DNA from: Xanthomonas nasturtii
GTDB lineage: Bacteria; Pseudomonadota; Gammaproteobacteria; Xanthomonadales; Xanthomonadaceae
Assembly (NCBI RefSeq): GCF_001660815.1
Contig: NZ_LYMI01000034.1
Coordinates: 62,001 to 126,000 of the forward strand
DNA: 64,000 nt
Direction of reading: 5' to 3'
The position numbers and the translations under genes are program-made. Shown piece by piece: positions 56,110 to 64,000 of this stretch (position 1 is its first letter; every line of letters begins with the position of its first letter). The notes beneath the pieces are model-generated. The model made no database searches. It was not told the origin of the DNA and saw nothing but the letters and a program-made list of their open reading frames with translations.

Positions 56110-59088
56110 ATGCGCCACCACCACCCCCATTCCGCCCGTCCGGCACGCAAACTGCTCAGCTGCGCGCTGGCCAGTTGCCTGCTGCTCGGCGCCGCACCGG
56201 CCTTCGCGCAGAGCACCGCTGCGACCATCCGCGGCCAGGTCACCGTTGATGCGGCACCTGCCGCGCAGGCGCAGGTCACTGCCACCAATCTGGCCACCGG
56301 CCTGACCCGCACCGTGCAGGTCAGCAACGGCGGCTATTCGGTTGGCGGCCTGCCGCCGGGTTCGTACCGTATCGATGTCACCGCCGACGGCCAGACCAGT
56401 TCGCAGAACGTCACCGTGCAGGTCGGCCAGACGGCGACCCTGAACCTGGGTGTCGGTGGCACACCGGCCACGGCCGACGGTGGTAACGCCACCACGCTGG
56501 ACGCAGTGCAGGTGAAGGCGCCGCCGGTGCTGGTGGAAACGCGCACCTCCGAAAACGCCACCTACATCTCCAACGTGCAGATCCAGAACCTGCCGCGTGC
56601 CACGCGCAACTTCCTGGAACTGGCCGACACCGTGCCGAACGTGCAGTTCACTCGCGACGCCAACGGCACCACCAAGGTACGCTCGGGCGCCACTTCGGCA
56701 GAAGGCACCAATGTCTATATCGACGGCGTGAGCCAGAAGAACTACGTGCTGACCGGTGGCGTCAGCGGCCAGGATTCCAGCCGCGGCAACCCGTTCCCGC
56801 AGTCGGCGATCGGCGAATACAAGGTCATCACCTCCAACTACAAGGCCGAGTTCGACCAGGTCAGCGGCGCGGCCATCGTGGCCTCGTCCAAGTCCGGTAC
56901 CAACGATTTCCACGGTAGCTTCTTCTGGGACACCAGCAACGACGGCTGGCGCGAAGAGAGCCCGCTGGAGCAGAAGGCCGGCGTGCGCGACGACTTCGAG
57001 GAAACCCAGTACGGCGCCACCTTCAGCGGCCCGATCCTCAAGGACAAGGCGCATTTCTTCATCGCCTATGAAGCCAAGGAATACACCACCCCGAACGTGG
57101 TGATCCCCGGCTCGATCTATTCCGACCGCGTCGACCAGCTGCCTGCGCAGCTGCAGCCGCTGGTGGTCACCTCCAGCACGCCGTTCAAGGAAGACCTGTA
57201 CTTCGGCAAGATCGACTGGACCATCGGCGACAATCACCTGTTCGAGCTGACCGGCAAGTACCGCAAGGAAGACGAACTCAACGACGTCGGCAGCACCTCG
57301 ACCTACGAACACGGCAGCATCAACGGGCAGGAAGAAAAGCGCGCCAACCTGCGCTGGCAGTACAGCGGCGCCAACTTCCTCAACGAAGCCAACCTGAGCT
57401 ACGAGAGCGCGTTCTGGAACCAGGCGCCGATCAACAACGGCAACGGCTACATCCTCAGCTACGCACCGGTGCGCGGCAACGAGACCGACGTGCTGGCGGC
57501 GGGCGCGGGCAGCAGCTTCCAGCGCAAGGGGCAGAAGGGCTGGACCTTCCAGGACGACCTGACCTTGAACAGCCTGGAATGGCATGGCGCGCACACCGTC
57601 AAGATGGGCGTGAAGTTCAAGAGCATCGATCTGGATTCGACCCAGTTCAACCCGGCCAACCCGCAGTACTACTACAACATCCTCACCGACGTGGAAACGC
57701 CGTACCGCGTGCGCTTCGGCGCGCCGCTGGTGGAAGGTGGCGGCTCGGTGGTGTCCAAGAACAAGCAGTACGGCATCTACCTGCAGGACGACTGGGAGGT
57801 CAACGAGCACTGGACCCTGAACCTGGGCGTGCGCTACGACTACGAAGAAACCCCGGCATTCCTGGACTTCGTGACCCCGTCGGACGTGGCCGGTGCACTG
57901 CAGAACTGGCCCAACCTGCAAAACGCCAACTACAACATCAACAACTTCATCAGCACCGGCAACAACCGCAAGGCATTCAAGAATGCCTGGCAGCCGCGTC
58001 TGGGCGCCTCGTACGACCTGTTCGGCGACCAGGCGCATGTGATCTATGGCGGCGCCGGCCGTGCCTACGATCGCAACATCTTCGATTACCTGGCCCTGGA
58101 ACAGCTCAACAACTCCTTCAAGTCGTATAGCTATTACTTCACCAGCGCCAACAACGGCGCGTGCCTGGGCGACCCGTGCACGGCGTGGAATCCGGCCTAC
58201 AACACCCAGGACGGGCTCGATGCACTGGCGGCGACCAGCGCTGGCGGCGGTGGGCGCGAGATCTATCTGATCGACAACAACATCAAGACGCCGTACTCCG
58301 ACCAATTCAGCATCGGCATGCGCAACATGGTGCCGCTGTGGGGCCAGGACTGGTTCACCGACGTAACCCTGAGCCGCATCGAGAGCCACGACGGCTTTGC
58401 CTTCGTGCGCGGCAACCGCCTGCCGGACGGCACCTTCTTCCAGCCGGGCACCACCTCGGGCGTGCCGACCGACGGCCCGGACGGCTACAGCGCCATCGTG
58501 CTGGGCACCAATGGCGTGGAAACCCGCAACAACCAGCTCGCCCTGCAGATCGAAAAGCCCTTCGATGAAGCATCCGGCTGGGGCCTGACCGTGGCCTACA
58601 CCTATTCCGATGCCAAGGAGAACCGCCAGTTCGGCGAGCATTACGCGCTGGACCGCGAACGCGTCGAAGACTATGGCTGGCGTGAGGCCGGCGGCATCGC
58701 CAAGAACCGCCTGGTGGTGACCGGTATCTACGAGCTGCCGTACGAGATCAAGCTGTCCGGCAAGCTGTCGCTGGCCAGCCAGACCGCGCGCTATGGCCAG
58801 AATTGCCTTGCCGGCAACGACCAATGCGACATCATCCAGTTCAAGCCGGATGGCACGCTGGGCTACAAGGAATTCAGCATCGCCGCCAATAAAGAATGGG
58901 ATACCGGCGGCGGTGTCAAATTCAACGTGCGTGCGGATATCCTCAACGTGTTCAATTGGGTGAACTACGCCAACTTTAACGGCGAGACCGGGACACTCGG
59001 AGACTTGAACACGGCTTACGGCACACCGACCGGTGTGCTGGCGTCGCCGATGCGCACCTTCCGTCTGGCCTTCGGCCTGAACTGGTGA
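56110..59088 (+). CDS. TonB-dependent receptor, Oar-like
   Basis: The product is 992 aa with a signal peptide (cleavage after APAFA). A carboxypeptidase-regulatory-like domain (about 38-115) precedes a plug domain (about 130-250) and a 22-strand outer-membrane barrel ending FRLAFGLNW. TTLDAVQV at about 129 is a plausible TonB box. In xanthomonads such receptors, placed in CUT loci, bring in oligosaccharides; the substrate is inferred from neighbours. GGAGGG precedes the ATG by six bases. A 1441-residue antisense frame across it is a shadow. Confidence 0.93.
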   Translation: MRHHHPHSARPARKLLSCALASCLLLGAAPAFAQSTAATIRGQVTVDAAPAAQAQVTATNLATGLTRTVQVSNGGYSVGGLPPGSYRIDVTADGQTSSQNVTVQVGQTATLNLGVGGTPATADGGNATTLDAVQVKAPPVLVETRTSENATYISNVQIQNLPRATRNFLELADTVPNVQFTRDANGTTKVRSGATSAEGTNVYIDGVSQKNYVLTGGVSGQDSSRGNPFPQSAIGEYKVITSNYKAEFDQVSGAAIVASSKSGTNDFHGSFFWDTSNDGWREESPLEQKAGVRDDFEETQYGATFSGPILKDKAHFFIAYEAKEYTTPNVVIPGSIYSDRVDQLPAQLQPLVVTSSTPFKEDLYFGKIDWTIGDNHLFELTGKYRKEDELNDVGSTSTYEHGSINGQEEKRANLRWQYSGANFLNEANLSYESAFWNQAPINNGNGYILSYAPVRGNETDVLAAGAGSSFQRKGQKGWTFQDDLTLNSLEWHGAHTVKMGVKFKSIDLDSTQFNPANPQYYYNILTDVETPYRVRFGAPLVEGGGSVVSKNKQYGIYLQDDWEVNEHWTLNLGVRYDYEETPAFLDFVTPSDVAGALQNWPNLQNANYNINNFISTGNNRKAFKNAWQPRLGASYDLFGDQAHVIYGGAGRAYDRNIFDYLALEQLNNSFKSYSYYFTSANNGACLGDPCTAWNPAYNTQDGLDALAATSAGGGGREIYLIDNNIKTPYSDQFSIGMRNMVPLWGQDWFTDVTLSRIESHDGFAFVRGNRLPDGTFFQPGTTSGVPTDGPDGYSAIVLGTNGVETRNNQLALQIEKPFDEASGWGLTVAYTYSDAKENRQFGEHYALDRERVEDYGWREAGGIAKNRLVVTGIYELPYEIKLSGKLSLASQTARYGQNCLAGNDQCDIIQFKPDGTLGYKEFSIAANKEWDTGGGVKFNVRADILNVFNWVNYANFNGETGTLGDLNTAYGTPTGVLASPMRTFRLAFGLNW

Positions 59089-59093
59089 GGTGC

Positions 59094-59125
59094 TCGACCG
59101 CTCTGGCAGATGCCAGGGCGGTCGA
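59094..59125 (+). other. 15-bp hairpin after the TonB-dependent receptor gene
   Basis: TCGACCGCTCTGGCA pairs with TGCCAGGGCGGTCGA along all 15 positions (one T-G pair). No T-run follows, so it is more likely an mRNA-stabilising or attenuating hairpin than a simple terminator; it could raise receptor levels relative to the downstream operon. Confidence 0.7.
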
Positions 59126-59161
59126 ACTCGGCGCTTGGATAGGGTAGGTTGGCGTGCGAGA

Positions 59162-59175
59162 TGTAATCGATTACA
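59162..59175. promoter_or_regulatory. Operator-like palindrome before the GH144-like gene
   Basis: TGTAATCGATTACA is a perfect 14-base palindrome, 14 bases before the start codon. It shares 11 of 14 positions with the 54849 operator, and both fit TGTAANCGNTTNCA, so the same LacI-family regulator may bind both. Confidence 0.7.
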
Positions 59176-59189
59176 CAAGTGGGGGGCGG

Positions 59190-60827
59190 ATGGACAGGGG
59201 CAACACGTCGCATTGGTTGATGATTTCACTCTTGCTGGGTGCGCTGGTACTGGCGTCCTGCAAGCAGGCCGAGGAACCCAAGGTGGCCGAAAAGAAGGCG
59301 CCGGTAAAAGTCATTCTGGTGGAAGCGCAACTGCCGCCCAAGCCGGTCAAGCCGCCGCTGCCGCCGCTGTTTTCGGATATCGAGCGCCGTACCTTCCAGT
59401 TTTTCTGGGACACCACCAACGAACTCAACGGACTGGCGCCGGATCGGTTTCCGTCGCGCCCGTTCGCCAGCATCGCCTCGGTCGGCTTTGCGCTCACCGC
59501 GTATCCGATCGGCATCGAAAACGGTTGGGTCAGTCGCAATCAGGCGATCGACCGCACCCTGACCACGCTGAAATTCTTCCGCGACGCGCCGATGGGGCCG
59601 CAGAAGACCGGTCGCGCAGGCTACAAAGGTTTCTACTACCACTTTCTGGACATGCAGCAGGGCAACCGTTACGACAGCTGGGTCGAGCTATCGAGCGTGG
59701 ACACCGCGCTGCTGATGATGGGCGTGTTGTTCACCCAGTCGTATTACGACGGCGACGACCCGCGCGAAAAGGAGATCCGCCAGATTGCCGACACGCTCTA
59801 CAAGCGCGTGGACTGGCGCTGGCTGCAACAGCGTGCGCCGCTGATCTCGATGGGCTGGTTCCCCGAAAGCGGCTTCATCGACCACGACTGGATGGGCTAC
59901 AACGAGGCGATGATGCTGTACATCCTTGCGCTGGGCTCGCCCACCCACGGCGTCGACCCGGAAGCGTGGACCAGCTGGACCCGCACCTACAACAACGACT
60001 GGGGCGTCTACCAGGGCCAGGAATACCTGTCCTTCGGCCCCTTGTTCGGCCACCAATACAGCCATGTCTGGATCGATTTCCGCGATATCCAGGACCAGTA
60101 CATGCGCGAACGCGGCATCGACTATTTCCTCAACAGCCGCCGCGCCACCCTGGCGCAGCGCGACTACGCCATCGACAACCCGATGAAGTGGAAGGACTAC
60201 GGAGAAAACGTCTGGGGCCTGACCGCCGGCGACGGCCCGCAGAACACCAGCCAGGAATACCGTGGCGAGCAGCGCCAGTTCCGCCATTACTCCTCGCGCG
60301 GCGCCGGCCTGCGCGAGAACTTCGACGACGGCACCATCGCACCGACCGCGGCCATCTCCTCGATCGTGTTCGCCCCGGAAGTGGTGATCCCGGCCACCGA
60401 GGAAATGCACAAACGCTACGGCGACTTCCTGTATTCCAGCTATGGCTTCCTGGATTCGTTCAACCCCAGCTTCAACTACGACATCCCGCTCAAGACCGGG
60501 CGCATGGTGCCGGACCGCGGCTGGGTGGCCAGCGACTACATCGCCATCGACCAGGGCCCGATCCTGGCGATGATCGCCAACTACCAGAACGAATTCGTCT
60601 GGAACGTGATGAAGAAGAACGCCTACATCCGCGCCGGCCTGGAACGCGCCGGCTTCACCGGTGGCTGGTTGACGCCGGAAGGCGAGCCGCAGCAGGCGCC
60701 GCAAAAAGATGAGCAAAAAGCCGCCGCACGCGCGCTGGGCATGGCCGAATCGCGCGCCGCCGCCGCCCAGGCCCAGCAAGACCCCTCGCAACGCCAAAAC
60801 TCCACGCAACGCCCCAAACCCGAGTAA
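59190..60827 (+). CDS. GH144-like (PF10091) glucanase, lipoprotein
   Basis: The product is 545 aa. A lipoprotein signal ends at LASC (C24). The rest matches the glycoamylase-like PF10091 family, which includes GH144 endo-beta-1,2-glucanases: RRTFQFFWDTTNELNGLAPDR, SIASVGFALTAYPIG, YHFLDMQQG, ELSSVDTALLMMG, MGWFPESGFIDHDWMGYNEAMMLYILALGS and WGLTAGDGP. The C-terminus is Gln/Ala-rich and probably disordered. Start at 59190, after GGGGGG; a GTG at 59154 would add 12 residues before the signal peptide. The binding-protein gene starts 3 bases after the stop. Confidence 0.85.
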   Translation: MDRGNTSHWLMISLLLGALVLASCKQAEEPKVAEKKAPVKVILVEAQLPPKPVKPPLPPLFSDIERRTFQFFWDTTNELNGLAPDRFPSRPFASIASVGFALTAYPIGIENGWVSRNQAIDRTLTTLKFFRDAPMGPQKTGRAGYKGFYYHFLDMQQGNRYDSWVELSSVDTALLMMGVLFTQSYYDGDDPREKEIRQIADTLYKRVDWRWLQQRAPLISMGWFPESGFIDHDWMGYNEAMMLYILALGSPTHGVDPEAWTSWTRTYNNDWGVYQGQEYLSFGPLFGHQYSHVWIDFRDIQDQYMRERGIDYFLNSRRATLAQRDYAIDNPMKWKDYGENVWGLTAGDGPQNTSQEYRGEQRQFRHYSSRGAGLRENFDDGTIAPTAAISSIVFAPEVVIPATEEMHKRYGDFLYSSYGFLDSFNPSFNYDIPLKTGRMVPDRGWVASDYIAIDQGPILAMIANYQNEFVWNVMKKNAYIRAGLERAGFTGGWLTPEGEPQQAPQKDEQKAAARALGMAESRAAAAQAQQDPSQRQNSTQRPKPE

Positions 60828-60830
60828 TCC

Positions 60831-62201
60831 GTGCGCCTTTTGAAACTGTTGATGTTGGCCGCCGCCCTGTGTGCAGGTGCGGCGGGATGTGACCGCTCCG
60901 ATCCGGCCAAGACCACCGTGCGCTTCTGGGCGATGGGCAAGGAGGCCGAAGTGGTGGCCGAGCTGGTGGCCGACTTCGAGAAGCAGAACCCGGACATCCA
61001 GGTCGATGTGCAGAACATCCCGATGACCGCGGCACACGAAAAGCTGCTGACCGCCTTCGCCGCGGACGGCCTGCCGGATGTATGCCAGCTCGGCAACACC
61101 TGGCTGCCGGAATTCGCCTTGCTGGATACGCTGGAGCCGATGCAGCCGTTCGTGGCGCGCTCGAAGATTGTTGACCAAGCCGACTATTTCCCCGGTGTGT
61201 GGGACACCAATGTGGTCGATGGCACCTTGTACGGGGTGCCGTGGTATGTGGATACGCGCCTGCTGTTCTACCGCAAGGACCTGCTGCGCGAGGCCGGCTA
61301 CAGCGAAATGCCCAAGACCTGGGCCGAGATGGAACAGGTGATGGCCGCGATCAAGCGCAAGGTCGGCCCGGACCGCTTCGCCATCCTGATGCCGCTCAAC
61401 GAATTCGAGCAGCAGCTCTCGTTTGCGTTACAACAGGACGACCGCCTGCTGCGCGACCACGACAATTACGGCAACTTCCGCGGCGCCGGCTTCCGCAAGG
61501 CGCTGGCGTTCTACGACGGCATGTACCAGAAGGGCTGGGCGCCGAAGGTGTCCGAGACCCAGGTGTCCAACGTCTGGTACGAATTCTTCAACGGTTACTA
61601 CGCGTTCTATCTGTCCGGCCCCTGGAACGTGCGCGAGTTCAAGCTGCGCCAGCCGCCGGGCATGGAAGGCAAGTGGGGCACCGCGCCGTTGCCGGGTCCC
61701 AATGGCCTGGGCGCGGGCATTGCCGGCGGCTCCAGCCTGGTGATCTTCAAGTCGTCCCAGCACAAGGACGCCAGCTGGAAGCTGATCGAATACCTGTCGC
61801 AGCCGCAGGTACAGGCGCGCTTCCACGCCATCATCGGCGACCTGCCGCCGCGCCGCAGTACCTGGAAGCTGCCGTCGTTGGCCAACGACGAACTGGCGCA
61901 TGCCTTCGGTGACCAGCTCGAGCGGGTCAAGGCCACGCCCAAGGTGCTGGAGTGGGAGCGCATCGTGCAGGAAATGCGCCTGGTGACCGAACGCGTGGTG
62001 CGCGGCGGTCAATCGCACGAAGCCGCCGTGCAGGAGCTGGATCAACGCGTGGACGACATCCTGGCCAAGCGCCGCTGGATTTTTGAACAGGAAGGCGGGC
62101 ATGTCGGCCCGGCCGGTGGATCGGCCACACCCGCAGTGACGCCGTCTGCTGCAGAAACCGTCACGCCAGCCGCCGCCGCGGGCCGGGGAGCCGCACGATG
62201 A
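60831..62201 (+). CDS. ABC sugar transporter substrate-binding lipoprotein
   Basis: The product is 456 aa, a MalE-like cluster-1 binding protein. The GTG start is followed by a lipoprotein signal ending AAGC (C20). TVRFWAMGKEAEVVAELVADFEKQNPDIQV and GTLYGVPWYVDTRLLFYRKDLL are typical. The C-terminus is Ala/Pro/Gly/Thr-rich. It delivers a sugar, probably a disaccharide or short oligosaccharide freed by the GH144-like enzyme, to the two permeases. It overlaps the next gene as ATGA. Confidence 0.92.
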   Translation: MRLLKLLMLAAALCAGAAGCDRSDPAKTTVRFWAMGKEAEVVAELVADFEKQNPDIQVDVQNIPMTAAHEKLLTAFAADGLPDVCQLGNTWLPEFALLDTLEPMQPFVARSKIVDQADYFPGVWDTNVVDGTLYGVPWYVDTRLLFYRKDLLREAGYSEMPKTWAEMEQVMAAIKRKVGPDRFAILMPLNEFEQQLSFALQQDDRLLRDHDNYGNFRGAGFRKALAFYDGMYQKGWAPKVSETQVSNVWYEFFNGYYAFYLSGPWNVREFKLRQPPGMEGKWGTAPLPGPNGLGAGIAGGSSLVIFKSSQHKDASWKLIEYLSQPQVQARFHAIIGDLPPRRSTWKLPSLANDELAHAFGDQLERVKATPKVLEWERIVQEMRLVTERVVRGGQSHEAAVQELDQRVDDILAKRRWIFEQEGGHVGPAGGSATPAVTPSAAETVTPAAAAGRGAAR

Positions 62202-63082
62202 TGAAGCGCAATTCCGTCGCCGGCTGGGTGTTCGCCGCGCCGTCGATCATGGTGCTCGGCATGTTCTTCGGCGTGCCGGTGTTTGCCGCGCTGGTGCTCA
62301 GTGTCACCGACTTCGACCTGTACGCACTGGCCGACAGCAGCCATCTGCGCTTCGTCGGTCTGGGCAATTACATCGAGCTGCTGCAGACGCCGCTGTTCTG
62401 GAAGTCGTTGTGGAACACCACGTATTTCGTGCTGCTGGGCGTGCCGATGTCGATCGGTTTGTCGCTGGGCGCGGCCCTGCTGCTCAACGCCAAGGCCTCG
62501 CGCTTCAAGGCGCTGTTCCGCACCGCCCTGTTCGCCCCGGTGGTGACCACGCTGGTGGCGGTCGCGGTGATCTGGCGTTACCTGTTCCACATCAAATATG
62601 GCCTGGTGAACTTCGGCCTCAGCCATCTGGGCATCGCTCCGATCGACTGGCTGGGCGACCCGCGCTGGGCAATGCCCACCATCATGCTGTTCGCGGTGTG
62701 GAAGAACTTCGGCTACAACATGGTGATCTTCCTGGCCGGGCTGCAGGCGATCCCGCAAGACCTGTACGAGGCCGCGCGCATCGACGGCGCCTCGCGCTGG
62801 AAGCAGTTCCTGCACATCACCTTGCCGATGCTCGGCCCGGTGTTGATGGTGGTCGGGGTGATCACCATTTCCGGCTATTTCCAGCTGTTTGCCGAACCCT
62901 ACGTGATGACCCGCGGCGACCCGCTGCAAAGCACCGTCAGCGTGCTGTATTTCATGTTCGAAGAAGGCTTCAAATGGTGGAACCTCGGCCGTGCATCGGC
63001 GGTGGCGTTCCTGTTGTTCCTGATCATTCTGGCGGTGACCACCGTGATGTTGCGCTTTGGCCGCAAGAAGGACCTGATATGA
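62198..63082 (+). CDS. ABC sugar transporter permease 1 (MalF-like)
   Basis: The product is 294 aa with six membrane segments and the EAA loop YEAARIDGASRWKQFLHITLP that docks the ATPase. It is one half of the inner-membrane channel. It overlaps the binding-protein gene before and the second permease after, each by four bases. No ATPase gene is in the window; a shared MsmK/UgpC-type ATPase is probably encoded elsewhere. Confidence 0.94.
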   Translation: MMKRNSVAGWVFAAPSIMVLGMFFGVPVFAALVLSVTDFDLYALADSSHLRFVGLGNYIELLQTPLFWKSLWNTTYFVLLGVPMSIGLSLGAALLLNAKASRFKALFRTALFAPVVTTLVAVAVIWRYLFHIKYGLVNFGLSHLGIAPIDWLGDPRWAMPTIMLFAVWKNFGYNMVIFLAGLQAIPQDLYEAARIDGASRWKQFLHITLPMLGPVLMVVGVITISGYFQLFAEPYVMTRGDPLQSTVSVLYFMFEEGFKWWNLGRASAVAFLLFLIILAVTTVMLRFGRKKDLI

Positions 63083-63915
63083 GCCGTGATGTCGGCGAGT
63101 CGCGCTGGAATGCCGTGCTGGTCAACGGCGGCCTGCTGGTGCTGGCCCTGATCAGCCTGGCGCCGCTGCTGTGGATGCTGTCGGTGTCGTTCATGCCCAC
63201 CGGCGAGGCCAGCCGGTTTCCGCCGCCGATGCTGCCCTCGGCGTTTACCACCGCCAATTACCACGAGCTGTTCGCACGCACCGGCATGGCGCGCAACTTC
63301 GCCAACAGCCTGCTGGTCTCCGGGCTGATCACGCTGGGCTCGCTGCTGATCAACACCATGGCCGGCTACGCGTTCGCCAAGCTGCAGTTCGTCGGCCGCG
63401 AGCGCATCTTCAAAATCCTGATGGCCGCGCTGGTGATCCCGGCGCAGGTGGCGATGCTGCCGCTGTTCCTGTTGATGAAGCAGCTGCATCTGGTCAACAA
63501 CATCGGCGGGGTGGTGGTGCCGGCGCTGGCCACGGTGTTCGGCATCTTCCTGGTGCGCCAGTACGCGCGCAGCATTCCCGATGAATTGATCGAAGCCGCA
63601 CGCATCGATGGCGCCAGCGAAATGCGCATCTTCTTCCAGATCGTGCTGCCGATGCTCAAGCCGGTGTTGGTCACCTTGACCATCTTCACTTTCATGGGTT
63701 CGTGGAACGACTTCATGTGGCCGCTGATCGTGCTGACCGACCAGGAGCAGTACACCTTGCCGGTGGCGCTGGCGGCGCTGTCGCGCGAGCACATCATGGA
63801 TGTGGAGCTGATGATGGCAGGTGCGGTGGTGACGGTGATTCCGGTGCTGCTATTGTTCCTGGCGCTGCAGCGTTACTACATTCAAGGTCTTCTGCTGGGG
63901 AGTGTGAAGGGGTGA
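63079..63915 (+). CDS. ABC sugar transporter permease 2 (MalG-like)
   Basis: The product is 278 aa with six membrane segments and the EAA loop LIEAARIDGASEMRIFFQIVLP, followed by LKPVLVTLTIFTFMGSWNDFMWPL, typical of MalG. The ATG at 63079 overlaps permease 1 as ATGA. A longer frame starting within permease 1 is a shadow. Its stop overlaps the next GTG (GTGA). Confidence 0.94.
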   Translation: MSRDVGESRWNAVLVNGGLLVLALISLAPLLWMLSVSFMPTGEASRFPPPMLPSAFTTANYHELFARTGMARNFANSLLVSGLITLGSLLINTMAGYAFAKLQFVGRERIFKILMAALVIPAQVAMLPLFLLMKQLHLVNNIGGVVVPALATVFGIFLVRQYARSIPDELIEAARIDGASEMRIFFQIVLPMLKPVLVTLTIFTFMGSWNDFMWPLIVLTDQEQYTLPVALAALSREHIMDVELMMAGAVVTVIPVLLLFLALQRYYIQGLLLGSVKG

Positions 63916-64000
63916 AACCGATCGTTCGGGCAGTGCTTGCCATGGCCGCCGTTGCCAGTGGTGCGGGCGTGGCGCAGGCGCAGGAGCGTGTGCTCGACGG
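63912..64000 (+). CDS. Secreted protein, 5' part only (window edge)
   Basis: Only the first 29 codons are inside the window. A GTG start overlaps the permease stop as GTGA, and the translation is a signal peptide (LAMAAVASGAGVAQA) followed by QERVLDG. It belongs to the same operon. A glycoside hydrolase would fit the locus, but nothing in these residues identifies the family. Confidence 0.6.
   Translation, partial: MKPIVRAVLAMAAVASGAGVAQAQERVLD

Noticed and set aside
54904-59229. 1441-residue open frame antisense to the LacI and receptor genes
   Set aside because: It is a mirror of GC-rich codon use in the two plus-strand genes, has no family resemblance and no ribosome-binding site.
63912-64000. 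Naming the last gene a beta-glucosidase
   Set aside because: Only a signal peptide is visible; the locus makes a hydrolase likely but gives no direct evidence.

Overview
The window is a gammaproteobacterial chromosome segment, GC-rich and densely coding, and almost certainly from Xanthomonas. Four things point there. The arginine pathway uses an N-acetylornithine carbamoyltransferase carrying E92 and K302, an acetylcitrulline-type deacetylase and a fused acetylglutamate synthase/kinase. An alpha-amino-acid ester hydrolase matches the X. citri enzyme at S174/D307/H340. A perfect HrpX-type PIP box precedes a likely type III effector. Xanthomonas-style dispersed intergenic repeats recur throughout.

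Layout. 0.2-7.2 kb: a small hypothetical; a minimal ethanolamine operon (permease eat, then eutB and eutC, minus strand); an overlapping minus-strand group yidD - dihydroorotase - LytM peptidase. 7.3-12.6 kb: a DksA-like protein with a Lys/Ala/Pro-rich N-terminus and almost no zinc ligands; sufE plus an MFS transporter; a 256-bp tandem array built from a dispersed repeat; cysS. 13.6-25.2 kb: a plus-strand amino-acid block argF'-osmC-argG-(repeat)-argE'-argAB-GNAT-argC-argH-cupin-yciI-like-proB-proA, in which many genes overlap by 1-4 bases. 25.2-28.2 kb: a lower-GC minus-strand candidate effector (MGLC myristoylation start, Cys/His/Asp triad, PIP box plus -10 box), divergent from the ester hydrolase.

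28.2-36.2 kb: a CynX-type MFS gene, tRNA-Pro(CGG), and the cytochrome bd system as divergent cydABX and cydDC sharing a perfect FNR/Anr-type box. 36.3-38.3 kb: a cold-shock/DUF1294 protein and a MetX-family acyltransferase. 38.8-45.9 kb: the complete cytochrome c maturation operon ccmABCDEFGHI (minus), with a repeat-rich insertion between ccmE and ccmF. 46.1-54.6 kb: an aminotransferase/omega-amidase pair, glutaminyl cyclase, a small exported protein, scpA-scpB-rluB with low-complexity tails, yciI and bolA.

54.8-64.0 kb: a plus-strand carbohydrate locus. It holds a LacI-family regulator with two facing operators, an Oar-like TonB-dependent receptor, a GH144-like (PF10091) lipoprotein, an ABC sugar importer (binding lipoprotein and two permeases) and the first 89 bases of a secreted protein cut by the window edge. 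A third operator-like palindrome precedes the GH144-like gene. The contents suggest uptake and breakdown of a beta-glucan, possibly beta-1,2-glucan.

The strongest candidates for new biology are the unassigned effector at 25236-26009 and the 54.8-64.0 kb glycan locus with its operator set. Function calls come from reading sequence by eye; no searches were run.
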